From Paludibacteraceae bacterium (GTDB lineage Bacteria > Bacteroidota > Bacteroidia > Bacteroidales > Paludibacteraceae), in the NCBI GenBank assembly GCA_017446585.1, contig JAFSQL010000011.1:1-64000 (forward strand): 64,000 nucleotides of DNA. The letters are read 5' to 3'. The notes beneath the pieces were generated by a model. The model did not search any database. It was not told the DNA's origin and worked only from the letters and a program-made list of their open reading frames with translations. A program made the position numbers and the translations under genes. Shown here one piece after another: positions 25,639-34,423 of this stretch (position 1 is its first letter; every line of letters starts with the position of its first letter).

Positions 25639-25711
25639 TAGCGCAACCGGGAGTCGAACCCGGGTTTCAGCCGTGAGAGGGCCGCGTCCTAGGCCACTAG
25701 ACGAATGCGCC
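25639..25711 (-). tRNA. tRNA-Glu (anticodon CTC)
   Basis: The minus strand folds as a class I tRNA with D-arm GTCTAGTGGCCTAGGAC, anticodon loop CTCTCAC (anticodon CTC, reading GAG), and T-arm CCGGG TTCGACT CCCGG. The acceptor pairs GGCGCAT with TTGCGCT: a G-T at 1:72 and a T-T mismatch at 7:66. CCA is not encoded. The -7 box TATCTTTG at 25750-25757 is its promoter. Confidence 0.88.
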
Positions 25712-25749
25712 GTTAGCCTTTGAGGTTAATCCCCTCTTTTTTGTGGGTG

Positions 25750-25757
25750 CAAAGATA
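25750..25757 (-). promoter_or_regulatory. Promoter -7 box of tRNA-Glu
   Basis: TATCTTTG followed by CACCC on the minus strand, 38 bases before the tRNA. The same TATCTTTGCACCC precedes the tRNA-Gly cluster at 3199. Confidence 0.65.
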
Positions 25758-25812
25758 TGGAAAAAGTTGAAACTAAAAAGACTATTTTGTAAATATTTTG
25801 TCAATAATCAAT

Positions 25813-26766
25813 TTATTGACCGTCTAAACGCTCAAAAAAGGTCAGTGTCTGATCCCAATCCTTGAAGTCGGGAGTTCCGAAATAGAGCGGAGTCCCAAGA
25901 AAAATACTTGTTTTGAATTGTCGTTCTTGCATGATAAAATAGTCACCATACAAAAGTTCAGGACGCGGGGTGTGGATGATATGGTTGTGTGCAAGAACAC
26001 CAAGGTCTATTTCGACATTTTCGTCAAAAGCGGCGTCGTTTGGGGTGACGGATGAAATCAAATAGGTGTCGTATCTTTGTGCCAATGATTCGAAAGCATT
26101 GTGCGCATTGCTCTTGAGTCTTCCTTGTTCATCATATATGCAGTGTTCAAGGGCTATGTATAAGATAGGGCGTTGGACGCTCGCAATCTTGTCCTTCATC
26201 TTATTGATGACTGGGAGCAACGTATGGTGAACGATGTGCTCGTTCAGCCTGTGTTCTCCTTCAAAAGGAATGTCATGGCAATAGTGCTTCAAGAAGATTG
26301 GGCGGGTATGGACCAAAGGGTCGTGACGCCCGAAAAGTCCAATGACCATCTCTTGCTCTTCCTCTTTGTCAGCATGTGAGAATGAGTTGGCGAGAACGTC
26401 GGAGAACTCCTTGACATAGGCTTTGTTGACAAGAATGTCACGTACGCCATCTTGGCGCGGTGATAGCATTTCGTGTCGTCCCGCTCCGATGGATTGCATC
26501 AAGGTTTTGTCTATCTCAAAAGCAGGGTTGACCAATATGCGGTGAAAACCATAGAGTTGCTCTGCATACATGCCGCCCATGGAAGACCCGATGATAAGTT
26601 GTGGTTGCTCGTCAATCGTAAAACGCTTTAGAAAAGAAATCGCTTCGTCGGGATGGAGCGGCACATCTGGCGAAAGGATGGTGTCGTCAGGGAGCGCATC
26701 GCGCAGAAGTTTTGCCGTACCGCTTGCGCCGGAAGAGAGAAATCCGTGAATGTAAAGTATCTTCAT
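25813..26766 (-). CDS. YqiA-type alpha/beta esterase fused to a degenerate deoxyribonucleotidase-like HAD domain
   Basis: A 317-residue two-domain protein. Residues 1 to about 190 are a YqiA/YcfP-type alpha/beta hydrolase: YIHGFLSS oxyanion region, nucleophile elbow G-S-S62-M-G, an Asp in GRHDPLV (149) and a His near 172-181. Residues about 200-310 resemble the HAD fold of cytosolic 5'(3')-deoxyribonucleotidases: a strand ILYIALEHCIYDEQG in the place of the DxD motif, GDYFIMQERQF and YFGTPDFKDWDQTL. The catalytic Asp-x-Asp is not kept (ALEHCIYD), so this half may be a binding or regulatory domain. It is divergent from rimM. The esterase call is firmer than the second domain. Confidence 0.75.
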   Translation of the reverse strand: MKILYIHGFLSSGASGTAKLLRDALPDDTILSPDVPLHPDEAISFLKRFTIDEQPQLIIGSSMGGMYAEQLYGFHRILVNPAFEIDKTLMQSIGAGRHEMLSPRQDGVRDILVNKAYVKEFSDVLANSFSHADKEEEQEMVIGLFGRHDPLVHTRPIFLKHYCHDIPFEGEHRLNEHIVHHTLLPVINKMKDKIASVQRPILYIALEHCIYDEQGRLKSNAHNAFESLAQRYDTYLISSVTPNDAAFDENVEIDLGVLAHNHIIHTPRPELLYGDYFIMQERQFKTSIFLGTPLYFGTPDFKDWDQTLTFFERLDGQ

Positions 26767-26795
26767 GTGGGCTGATGTTCAGTCGCAAATGTAGT

Positions 26796-26803
26796 TATAT
26801 TTG
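26796..26803 (+). promoter_or_regulatory. Promoter -7 box of rimM
   Basis: TATATTTG, 34 bases before the rimM ATG; its position inside the longer in-frame extension rules out the upstream ATG at 26712 as start. Confidence 0.6.
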
Positions 26804-26837
26804 TACATCCAAAATATCACAAGATAAGAAAACCATT

Positions 26838-27359
26838 ATGATTGAACGTTTGGACGAAAATTTAGTAGAGGTGGGTTATTTGATAAAGTCGCATGGGCTG
26901 AACGGAGAGATGAATGCCGTCATAGACGCGGTATTGGATTATGATCAATTAGAATGCCTCTTTCTCAAAGTTGGAGGCATTGCTACTCCCTTTTTCGTCG
27001 CGGACTTAAGAGAAACGTCCAGTAGGGGAGTCCTGATTCGGTTTGACGATGTCGTGACACAGGAGCAAATGCGTCCGCTCTTGTCCGCGCGAGTGCTTTA
27101 TGCCCATCGTGAAGATGTTTTGGAAACAGCGGAGAGTGAGGATGAGTATGAACTGATGGGATATGAGTTGCATGATGAAAAATTAGGGACGTTGGGCACG
27201 ATTAGCGGCATAGACGATGCCACTGCGAATGTGTTGTGGCGCGTGGCTCGTTCGAACGGAGATGAAATATTGGTTCCTGTTGCAGAAGATTACGTCGTCG
27301 AGGTGGATGATTCGAAGCGAATCATTACCGTTCTTTTGCCAGAAGGCTTTCCCTTGTAG
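26838..27359 (+). CDS. rimM: Ribosome maturation factor RimM
   Basis: A 173-residue 30S assembly factor that binds uS19. The N-terminal RimM barrel has VEVGYLIKSHGLNGEM (G-x-H-G-L-x-G) and LECLFLKVGG; the PRC-barrel follows (YELMGYELHDEKLGTLGTISGI, then NEILVPVAEDYV-like sequence). The start at 26838 follows the TATATTTG promoter. Its stop is 12 bases from that of the convergent GH43 gene, without a visible terminator. Confidence 0.93.
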   Translation: MIERLDENLVEVGYLIKSHGLNGEMNAVIDAVLDYDQLECLFLKVGGIATPFFVADLRETSSRGVLIRFDDVVTQEQMRPLLSARVLYAHREDVLETAESEDEYELMGYELHDEKLGTLGTISGIDDATANVLWRVARSNGDEILVPVAEDYVVEVDDSKRIITVLLPEGFPL

Positions 27360-27371
27360 TGGAGATTGGCC

Positions 27372-29051
27372 TTATTTTGTGAATCGAATCCAATCGATGG
27401 CTAAACATCCGCCGTCGTTCGTCTTTTGGAATCGACGTGCCACGTAACCGATTTTTGCGCCAATCCAACGTCCTGCCTTTGCGGCAAAGGGGCCTCCTAT
27501 GGGAGTGAAAGTGGTGTTGTCAAGACTATAAAAGAACTGACAATCCTTGCCGTTGGAGAATGACATTCTCAAATAGATAGGGTCTTTTGTGGCAGGAATA
27601 AGTATTTGCTCATTGATTTTTTCTGAAGATCCTTTGCGTGCTTGGGTGCAAGTGACTTGTCGAAGGGCAAAGTTTTTCCCTTGGTTTACTATGTCAATCA
27701 TGGCATAGTCTTCGCCCATGATGACAAAGGAAAAGTGTTCGCCCGTTCGTATGGAGTCGGGGTATAGGTAAACTTTAGTTGTTGCCGTAAAGTTGGGTCC
27801 TGTGAGTTTTTCGGCAAGGATGGTGGGCGAATCCCAAAGGTTTCGTGTGCTATCCGTAAAGACGCTATAAAGTCGAAGAACACCATGGGTCGAGTCCGCA
27901 AAGAAGTAGATAGGGCGAGAGTTTGCGTACCACTGCCATTGGAGTGAAAGTGACGTGGCGTTGAATTCGTCGTCGTCACGAGGAGTTTCGATTGGAAAAC
28001 CTTTCTTTTTCTTTTTTTTGTTTGAAGTAGGCGTGTCAGGCTTTCTAAAGGTCTTGACCGGTTGTCCGCAGCCGTCGAAGTCTTTGTCCTCGCCTATTAC
28101 GGGCCAGTCATTTATCCATCGCATAGGTTGGAGATGGACAATTCGACCGACCGTATAGACGTCTTGGAAATGCAGGAACCAGTCTTCGCCTTGAGGTGTT
28201 GTGACCCATGCTCCTTGGTGCGGACCGTTGACATCGGTGTCGCCTTGGTCCAAAACTCTACGTTCTTCATAGGGTCCCCATGGGCTTTTAGACCGAAGCA
28301 CGGTTTGCCAACCCGTTTTTACTCCTCCGGCAGGAGCGAAGATGTAGTAGTAGCCATTGTGCTTGTAGAACTTAGTACCTTCAATGGTAGGATTGGAAAA
28401 ATGGCCGTCATAGACAATACGACTGTCGCCTGTCTCGGTCAGAGATTCGGAGGCGGAGCAGACAGCGATGACGCTTTTCAGTCCTGAGCGTGAACCTGCA
28501 TAGGCATGGCTAAGGTAGGTGTTGCCGTCATCGTCCCAAAGTGGGCAGCAATCCTCCAATCCCGCTCCTTTGGCTTCTTTCATTAAAACTGGATTGGACC
28601 ATTCGCCTGCAGGGTCGGTAGTTTTCACCATCCAAAGTCCGAAATCCGGGTCACCCCATGTGATATAGAATGTGTCTTTTCTAACTCGGATGGACGGAGC
28701 CCAAACGCCTCTACCATGTTGCGCTTTGGAATAGAATTCGAAAGGTTCTTGTTTGGGTAGGGCATAGTTGATGAGTCGCCAATTGACGAGGTCGTTGCTG
28801 TGCAGGATGGGGAGTCCTGGAATACAATTGAAAGAGGAGGCGGTGAGGTAGTAGTCTTTCCCTTTTCGACATACGTCAGGGTCGCTATAATCGGCATAGA
28901 GGATAGGATTTGTATATGTCCCATCTCCATTGTCCGCTGACCAAACCTTCGACACAAAAGGAGTGTCCTTTGATTTTCGTTTCTTGTCTTTTGCTTCTGC
29001 AGTAAGGGAAAAGAGAAACGCGACGAGCAGGAAAAGTCGGAAAAAGGTCAT
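27372..29051 (-). CDS. GH43 family glycoside hydrolase with C-terminal beta-sandwich
   Basis: A 559-residue exported enzyme, signal peptide about 1-20. The five-bladed GH43 propeller occupies about 45-340: the catalytic base Asp is in NPILYADYSDPDVC, WAPSIRVRKDTFYI and the general acid Glu in NPTIEGTKFYKHNGYYYIF. A Lys-rich linker (TSNKKKKKKGFP) leads to a concanavalin-like domain about 370-555. Family members act on arabinose, xylose or galactose side chains of pectin and xylan; the pectin neighbours suggest rhamnogalacturonan side chains. It is the third gene of GH105-CE12-GH43, 15 bases after CE12. Confidence 0.87.
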   Translation of the reverse strand: MTFFRLFLLVAFLFSLTAEAKDKKRKSKDTPFVSKVWSADNGDGTYTNPILYADYSDPDVCRKGKDYYLTASSFNCIPGLPILHSNDLVNWRLINYALPKQEPFEFYSKAQHGRGVWAPSIRVRKDTFYITWGDPDFGLWMVKTTDPAGEWSNPVLMKEAKGAGLEDCCPLWDDDGNTYLSHAYAGSRSGLKSVIAVCSASESLTETGDSRIVYDGHFSNPTIEGTKFYKHNGYYYIFAPAGGVKTGWQTVLRSKSPWGPYEERRVLDQGDTDVNGPHQGAWVTTPQGEDWFLHFQDVYTVGRIVHLQPMRWINDWPVIGEDKDFDGCGQPVKTFRKPDTPTSNKKKKKKGFPIETPRDDDEFNATSLSLQWQWYANSRPIYFFADSTHGVLRLYSVFTDSTRNLWDSPTILAEKLTGPNFTATTKVYLYPDSIRTGEHFSFVIMGEDYAMIDIVNQGKNFALRQVTCTQARKGSSEKINEQILIPATKDPIYLRMSFSNGKDCQFFYSLDNTTFTPIGGPFAAKAGRWIGAKIGYVARRFQKTNDGGCLAIDWIRFTK

Positions 29052-29066
29052 TGTTTTATTTGGATA

Positions 29067-29930
29067 CTATTGCTTCTGGCCTTTTTCGCCTTCATCAATC
29101 TGGTTGTTTGTCTTGTTAGCAAGTTTGTTGATGCCAGCAACAGGTGTCGTATAGGTCAATGTGACGTTGTCGCTCTTTTTGACATGCTTGAGCAGTTGTT
29201 TCAGTTGCTTGTTGTCTGATTGCTGTTGCAAACCTTCGATAAAAAGATTTGCCATGGCGAGAGCTCCGACGGGTTTCAGATGCGTGTTGTCAATTTTGCC
29301 TTCCGGATGTTTTTGACATTCACCAGGTTTGACGTGCAAGAAGTATTGGCAAGACGCGGAGTCGCCAGCGGCAATGATGAAGTCCATTGACGAGTGTTGC
29401 ATATCAACAAAAATGACATTTTGTTCTTGTGCCACTTGGCGTGCAAGGTTCGGATAGTTTCCGTGTTGGTCAACGAAATTACCACTTTTGTCAAATTTTC
29501 GACGTTCGATGGGCGTGCAGAGAATAGGTATGCCTCCTTTTGCTTTTGTATCGTTCACCATCTTGGTCAGGTTCTGTTTATACTGTTCCGGGGTGGTGTA
29601 GCGATCTGCTTTCTTGACGCTTTGGTCATTGTGTCCAAATTGAATGACAACATAGTCTCCCTTTTGCACATGGCTAAGCAGGAAGTCCCAGCGACCTTCG
29701 GAAATGAAGGTACGCGTGCTGCGTCCGTTGCGGGCGTGGTTCTCGATAACCACGTCGTCGTCGAAATAGGAAGGAAGCACTTGTCCCCAACCTGTTTCGG
29801 GGTATGCGATTTGTTCTTTGTCAGCCATGGTAGAGTCGCCTGCCATAAGAATGCGTACCGGTTTGTTCTTCATGGCTATGAGCGTAGCGATGACTGCGAT
29901 AAAAGATGCGAGGAACAGTGTTTTTTTCAT
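29067..29930 (-). CDS. Rhamnogalacturonan acetylesterase (CE12, SGNH hydrolase)
   Basis: A 287-residue SGNH-fold esterase that removes acetyl groups from the rhamnogalacturonan backbone. Block I holds GDSTMAD (nucleophile Ser), the Gly block is ENHARNGRSTRTF, the Asn block is QFGHNDQS and the His block DNTHLKPVGA. A signal anchor covers about residues 1-20. It is between GH105 and GH43 in a compact operon, which fits deacetylation before final cleavage. Confidence 0.92.
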   Translation of the reverse strand: MKKTLFLASFIAVIATLIAMKNKPVRILMAGDSTMADKEQIAYPETGWGQVLPSYFDDDVVIENHARNGRSTRTFISEGRWDFLLSHVQKGDYVVIQFGHNDQSVKKADRYTTPEQYKQNLTKMVNDTKAKGGIPILCTPIERRKFDKSGNFVDQHGNYPNLARQVAQEQNVIFVDMQHSSMDFIIAAGDSASCQYFLHVKPGECQKHPEGKIDNTHLKPVGALAMANLFIEGLQQQSDNKQLKQLLKHVKKSDNVTLTYTTPVAGINKLANKTNNQIDEGEKGQKQ

Positions 29931-29965
29931 GTCATTTAGATTTTTTTTTGTTGGAGTGGGGGAAT

Positions 29966-31156
29966 TTATTTTGCCAATTCAAGTGCTGCCAAGATGAATG
30001 GACCTACGACTTTAGGGTCATCATTGCGAATGGGTTCGGTGATGTAGTAATCGAAGGTGCCACTGCGATATGGCGTCCCGCCTAAGCCTGCCACGCCACA
30101 CGCCTTGGAAATGGTAATGGTACCATCTGGATTTTTGATGGTGGCGTTGGAGATGAGGCCTTCAAATGAGGTACGTGCCTGATGGGCGTACCACTCGTTG
30201 TTGTTATAGTATTTCATGCGAGCACCTTTCGCTATGGCGTAGATGAACATAGCCGTGCAAGAGGATTCCGTGTAGTTGCCTGTGCTGTCAGGGAGGTTTG
30301 GCACTTGATACCACATCTTGGTGGCAGGGTCACGAACGGCAAGAAGCGCATCGGTAAGACGGTTGAAGTTCTTGATGATTTGCTTGCGAGCAGGGTGGCG
30401 TTTAGGCATGTAATCAAGAACATCTACCATTGCCATCATGTACCAACCGATGGCACGTCCCCAGAAGTTGGGAGAGTGTCCCGTGGTTTTGTCAGCCCAA
30501 GGTTGCTTTCTGTCATCGTTATAGGCGTGATAGTTTAACCCCGTGACCGTGTCGAGTGTCAGTGAATCCGTGAGGATAAATTGAAGGGCTACGTCATCGT
30601 AAAGCTTTTTGTCTTCTTTGAGTTGGTTGATGCAACGAGCGTAGAATGGGTCTGCCATGTAGAGACCATCAAGCCAAACTTGTTCAGGGTAAACTTTCTT
30701 ATGCCAGAAAACACCGTTGGACATGCGCGGGTGGGTGTTCAATTGAGAACGGAGCAGTTTGACGGCTTTAAGATATTTGTCTTTTTTTGTCAGTTCGTAA
30801 TAGTCGAATAGAAATTTGCCTCCATTGACGCGGTCCAGACTGTAGGAGTCAAGCACGTATGTTTTGATAGTTCCGTCTTCGTTCACGAAGAAGTCGGCAA
30901 ACTCATCCACATATCGCAAAAGGGATGTATCGGAAGTGAGTTGATAGGTGGCTAAGATGGCCTGCGCAACCAGTCCTTGTGTGTAGTCCCATTTTGGTTT
31001 TTTTTGGAAATCCGCTTGCCACAAATGCGCATTACGCGTCATTTCACTTTTAGCAATGGTGTGAGCCCAGTTAATGTAATCTTGCTTGTTGCGCGCAAAC
31101 GAAAGGTTTGCGAAAAGAAAGATGGAAAGTAAAGTTAGAAGGTGTATTTTTTTCAT
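29966..31156 (-). CDS. GH105 unsaturated rhamnogalacturonyl hydrolase
   Basis: A 396-residue (alpha/alpha)6-barrel enzyme that removes the unsaturated galacturonate left by pectin or rhamnogalacturonan lyases. Signal peptide 1-21 (ending SFA). The catalytic Asp is in VWLDGLYMADPF near 150, and GRAIGWYMMAMVDVLDYMP is a family block. The gene heads the operon. A promoter box lies at 31193-31200 and a 10-base palindrome GTAACGTTAC overlaps its downstream edge. Confidence 0.92.
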   Translation of the reverse strand: MKKIHLLTLLSIFLFANLSFARNKQDYINWAHTIAKSEMTRNAHLWQADFQKKPKWDYTQGLVAQAILATYQLTSDTSLLRYVDEFADFFVNEDGTIKTYVLDSYSLDRVNGGKFLFDYYELTKKDKYLKAVKLLRSQLNTHPRMSNGVFWHKKVYPEQVWLDGLYMADPFYARCINQLKEDKKLYDDVALQFILTDSLTLDTVTGLNYHAYNDDRKQPWADKTTGHSPNFWGRAIGWYMMAMVDVLDYMPKRHPARKQIIKNFNRLTDALLAVRDPATKMWYQVPNLPDSTGNYTESSCTAMFIYAIAKGARMKYYNNNEWYAHQARTSFEGLISNATIKNPDGTITISKACGVAGLGGTPYRSGTFDYYITEPIRNDDPKVVGPFILAALELAK

Positions 31157-31183
31157 AGTTATTTCGATTAAGGCTACTTGATA

Positions 31184-31200
31184 GTAACGTTACAAAAATA
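31184..31200 (-). promoter_or_regulatory. Promoter and possible operator of the rhamnogalacturonan operon
   Basis: TATTTTTG (31193-31200, minus) is the -7 box. The perfect palindrome GTAACGTTAC (31184-31193) shares a base with it and covers the expected start of transcription. Its central CG and position resemble LacI-family operators; no such regulator is encoded in the window. Confidence 0.45.
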
Positions 31201-31221
31201 GTGCAAAATCGAAAAAACACA

Positions 31222-31260
31222 AATAAAAAAGCCCATCCAAATGAAAATGGATGGGCTTTT
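31222..31260 (-). terminator. Terminator of gapA
   Basis: A perfect 13-bp stem (31227-31239 with 31248-31260), followed on the minus strand by TTTATTTG. It follows the gapA stop by about 20 bases. Confidence 0.9.
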
Positions 31261-31278
31261 GTTTATTAAAGCGTCGGA

Positions 31279-32319
<1,041 letters not shown>

Positions 32320-32355
32320 TTATTAACGTTTAGAATTATTAGAATTTTCCAATTG

Positions 32356-32382
32356 CAAAAATACGAAAAATATGTCGCACAA
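32356..32382 (-). promoter_or_regulatory. Promoter of gapA
   Basis: On the minus strand TTG (32380-32382) and TATTTTTG (32356-32363) are 16 bases apart; the ATG is 45 bases downstream. Confidence 0.6.
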
Positions 32383-32463
32383 CATAATTTTGTGGCATTT
32401 TTTCAGTGTAATGCTGATGGGGCGAAAGTCGCTATGGAAGTAAGGTTTGAGGTCGTAAGGAAA

Positions 32464-32607
32464 TCAAGCGTTGCTCTTTTCCATGGTGATGGGGGCATTT
32501 ATGTTATCGCTTGGATAACCAGCGTTGCCTGGGCATCCACAGCCGGACTTGCATGAAATAAGTGTCAAAGCGAGAGCGGCAATTAAAAGGAGAATAAATG
32601 TCTTCAT
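32464..32607 (-). CDS. 47-residue small lipoprotein of unknown function
   Basis: A short frame starting MKTFILLLIA, with a complete lipoprotein signal ending LISC (Cys19) and a mature part of only 29 residues. The mature start CKSGCGCPGN has three cysteines in seven residues. A TAACTTTG promoter box lies at 32646-32653, 38 bases upstream, which supports expression. No family is recognised. It lies 153 bases upstream of gapA on the same strand. Confidence 0.68.
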   Translation of the reverse strand: MKTFILLLIAALALTLISCKSGCGCPGNAGYPSDNINAPITMEKSNA

Positions 32608-32645
32608 TTGATACTAAATCTCTTGTTGAGTAGAAAAATGACGTG

Positions 32646-32653
32646 CAAAGTTA
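32646..32653 (-). promoter_or_regulatory. Promoter -7 box of the 47-residue lipoprotein gene
   Basis: TAACTTTG on the minus strand, followed by CACG; no clear -33 element. A divergent -7 box for the next plus-strand gene lies at 32718-32725. Confidence 0.5.
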
Positions 32654-32717
32654 TGAAAAACAAAAGAAATTATTCTGTTTTTATTTTAAGTGTGTGAAAA
32701 CGGTGTGTAATTTGGAT

Positions 32718-32725
32718 TATATTTG
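32718..32725 (+). promoter_or_regulatory. Promoter -7 box of the 245-residue lipoprotein gene
   Basis: TATATTTG, 28 bases before the ATG at 32754; it excludes the longer in-frame start at 32643. Confidence 0.58.
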
Positions 32726-32753
32726 TATCATTATTCATAAAAACACGAAGAAA

Positions 32754-33491
32754 ATGAAGGCAAAAGTATTGTTTCTATTGGTATCTGTTGCTGCAGGTAG
32801 CATTTTTGTCACGTCGTGTGGCAAAAAGAGTGACAAAACAGAAGGTTCTATTCAAGAAGTTCAATTGCCCAATGGAGCCGTGACCAAAGGCGGTGATACC
32901 ATTTTGATGGTTGACTTGGGATTGCCAAGCGGTACGAAATGGGCGGATCGAAATGTAGGAGCATGTTGCTCCGCTGATACGGGAAGTTTCTTCGCATGGG
33001 GAGAGACGAGTGAGAAAGAAGACTATAGTTGGGATTCTTATCTTTGCTCTCAAGAACAATGTTGGACAGCGGAAGACACCATTTTTGTCGCGTTGGAAGG
33101 CAGTAAGAACATTGCCGGTACTCAATTTGACGCAGTAACCGCCAATTGGGGAAAAGGCTACAGCATGCCAACAGATGACCAAGTTGAAGAGTTGATGGAC
33201 ACGACCTTTACAACATGGTCTTGGACAAGCGTGGAAGACAAGCGTGGAAATGTGATAAATGGTTACAAGGTGACGGGAAAAGTGAATGGAAACAGCATCT
33301 TTTTGCCAGCCCTTGGATGCCGCAAATTGGGCGAAGTGCTTGACAATGGAGTTGACGGGCATTTGTGGACCGCGCAACGTGATTCGTTTGAGGTGAATCG
33401 TGCAGGTCGTTTGAAATATAGCAACGACGCAATTGCTTTGGGTCATCCGCAGCGTTATTATGGTCGTCCTGTTCGTGCCGTGACAAAATAA
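32754..33491 (+). CDS. Lipoprotein with a Fibrobacter major paralogous (DLGLPSGTKWA) domain
   Basis: A 245-residue lipoprotein (lipobox VTSC, Cys22). The mature part has the recurrent Bacteroidota pattern MVDLGLPSGTKWADRNVGA, FFAWGETSEKEDYSWDSY, MPTDDQVEELMD, LPALGCRK and YYGRPVRAVTK, which resembles the Fib_succ_major (FISUMP) domain of surface proteins. The function of that domain is not established. A promoter precedes it and a terminator follows, so it stands alone. Confidence 0.8.
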   Translation: MKAKVLFLLVSVAAGSIFVTSCGKKSDKTEGSIQEVQLPNGAVTKGGDTILMVDLGLPSGTKWADRNVGACCSADTGSFFAWGETSEKEDYSWDSYLCSQEQCWTAEDTIFVALEGSKNIAGTQFDAVTANWGKGYSMPTDDQVEELMDTTFTTWSWTSVEDKRGNVINGYKVTGKVNGNSIFLPALGCRKLGEVLDNGVDGHLWTAQRDSFEVNRAGRLKYSNDAIALGHPQRYYGRPVRAVTK

Positions 33492-33511
33492 GATTCCTTT
33501 AGATACAACAG

Positions 33512-33549
33512 AAAGATAGACATCGAAGATCGGTGCCTATCTTTTTTTG
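33512..33549 (+). terminator. Terminator of the 245-residue lipoprotein gene
   Basis: An interrupted stem (AAAGATAG with CTATCTTT, then five more pairs after an A-C mismatch), followed by a run of T. Confidence 0.7.
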
Positions 33550-33572
33550 AATTGAATGTTTTTGAAAGAGTA

Positions 33573-34385
33573 TTAGCCTTTCCTTCGGTTGGCTTGGAAG
33601 AGCAAATAGATGCCCCAAAGAATGAAAGGAATGCTCAAGATTTGTCCCATGTTCAGTGTCATGCTTTGTTCAAATGCTTCTTGGTCATTTTTGATAAATT
33701 CGAGCAGGAAGCGTGTCACGAAAACAATGATTAGAAATGTTCCAAAAATTAGTCCGCAATTGGTGTAAGCATGTCGTTTCCAATAAAGGTAGGAGCAAAC
33801 GGCAAGCGTAATGAGACAATAGGTTACTTCGTAGAGTTGGGTAGGGTGGCAAGGAATGGTTTGTCCGTCACGAACAAATATGAATCCCCACGGGAGGTTG
33901 GTCGGAATGCCATATATCTCACTGTTCGTGAGATTCCCGAAGCGGATGCACGCCCCGCAAAAGGCGACGGCAGGCACAAGTCTATCAAAAATCCAAATAA
34001 AGCCTTTCTTGGAAACGAACTGATTGAAGAGTGCCATGGCAATGAGTATGCCACATGCACCGCCATGGCTGCTGAGTCCGCCTTCCCAAATTTTAATAAG
34101 GCTGGATGGGTGTTGCAAATAGGTGTTGACAAGCCCGTTGGGTGTGTTGACCCAGCCATAGAAAAGGCAGTGGCCCAAGCGTGCACCAATGATAGTGCCA
34201 ATAGCCATGTAGATAAAAATCTTGTCCGCCCAATCGTCCGGCAGTTTCTCGTGCCGAAATTCCCTCCGAATGATTTCATAGCCACCGATGAATCCGATAG
34301 CCCACATGAGTCCATACCAATGAACGTGAACTGGTCCTAAGGAAAAAATGATAGGATCAACGTTCCAAACAATAGAAGAAAGCAT
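33573..34385 (-). CDS. lgt: Prolipoprotein diacylglyceryl transferase
   Basis: A 270-residue inner-membrane enzyme that adds diacylglycerol to the lipobox Cys of prelipoproteins, the first step of maturation for the many lipoproteins in this window. Seven hydrophobic helices are visible. The Lgt signature spans GLSSHGGACGI and CGACIRFGNLTNSEIYG; VHWYGLMWAIGF is the N-terminal block. It follows secA by 38 bases on the same strand, so both protein-export genes are probably one transcript. Confidence 0.96.
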   Translation of the reverse strand: MLSSIVWNVDPIIFSLGPVHVHWYGLMWAIGFIGGYEIIRREFRHEKLPDDWADKIFIYMAIGTIIGARLGHCLFYGWVNTPNGLVNTYLQHPSSLIKIWEGGLSSHGGACGILIAMALFNQFVSKKGFIWIFDRLVPAVAFCGACIRFGNLTNSEIYGIPTNLPWGFIFVRDGQTIPCHPTQLYEVTYCLITLAVCSYLYWKRHAYTNCGLIFGTFLIIVFVTRFLLEFIKNDQEAFEQSMTLNMGQILSIPFILWGIYLLFQANRRKG

Positions 34386-34423
34386 GACGAAAGAACTTGG
34401 TTTTGTTATTGTTCAACGGGTTT

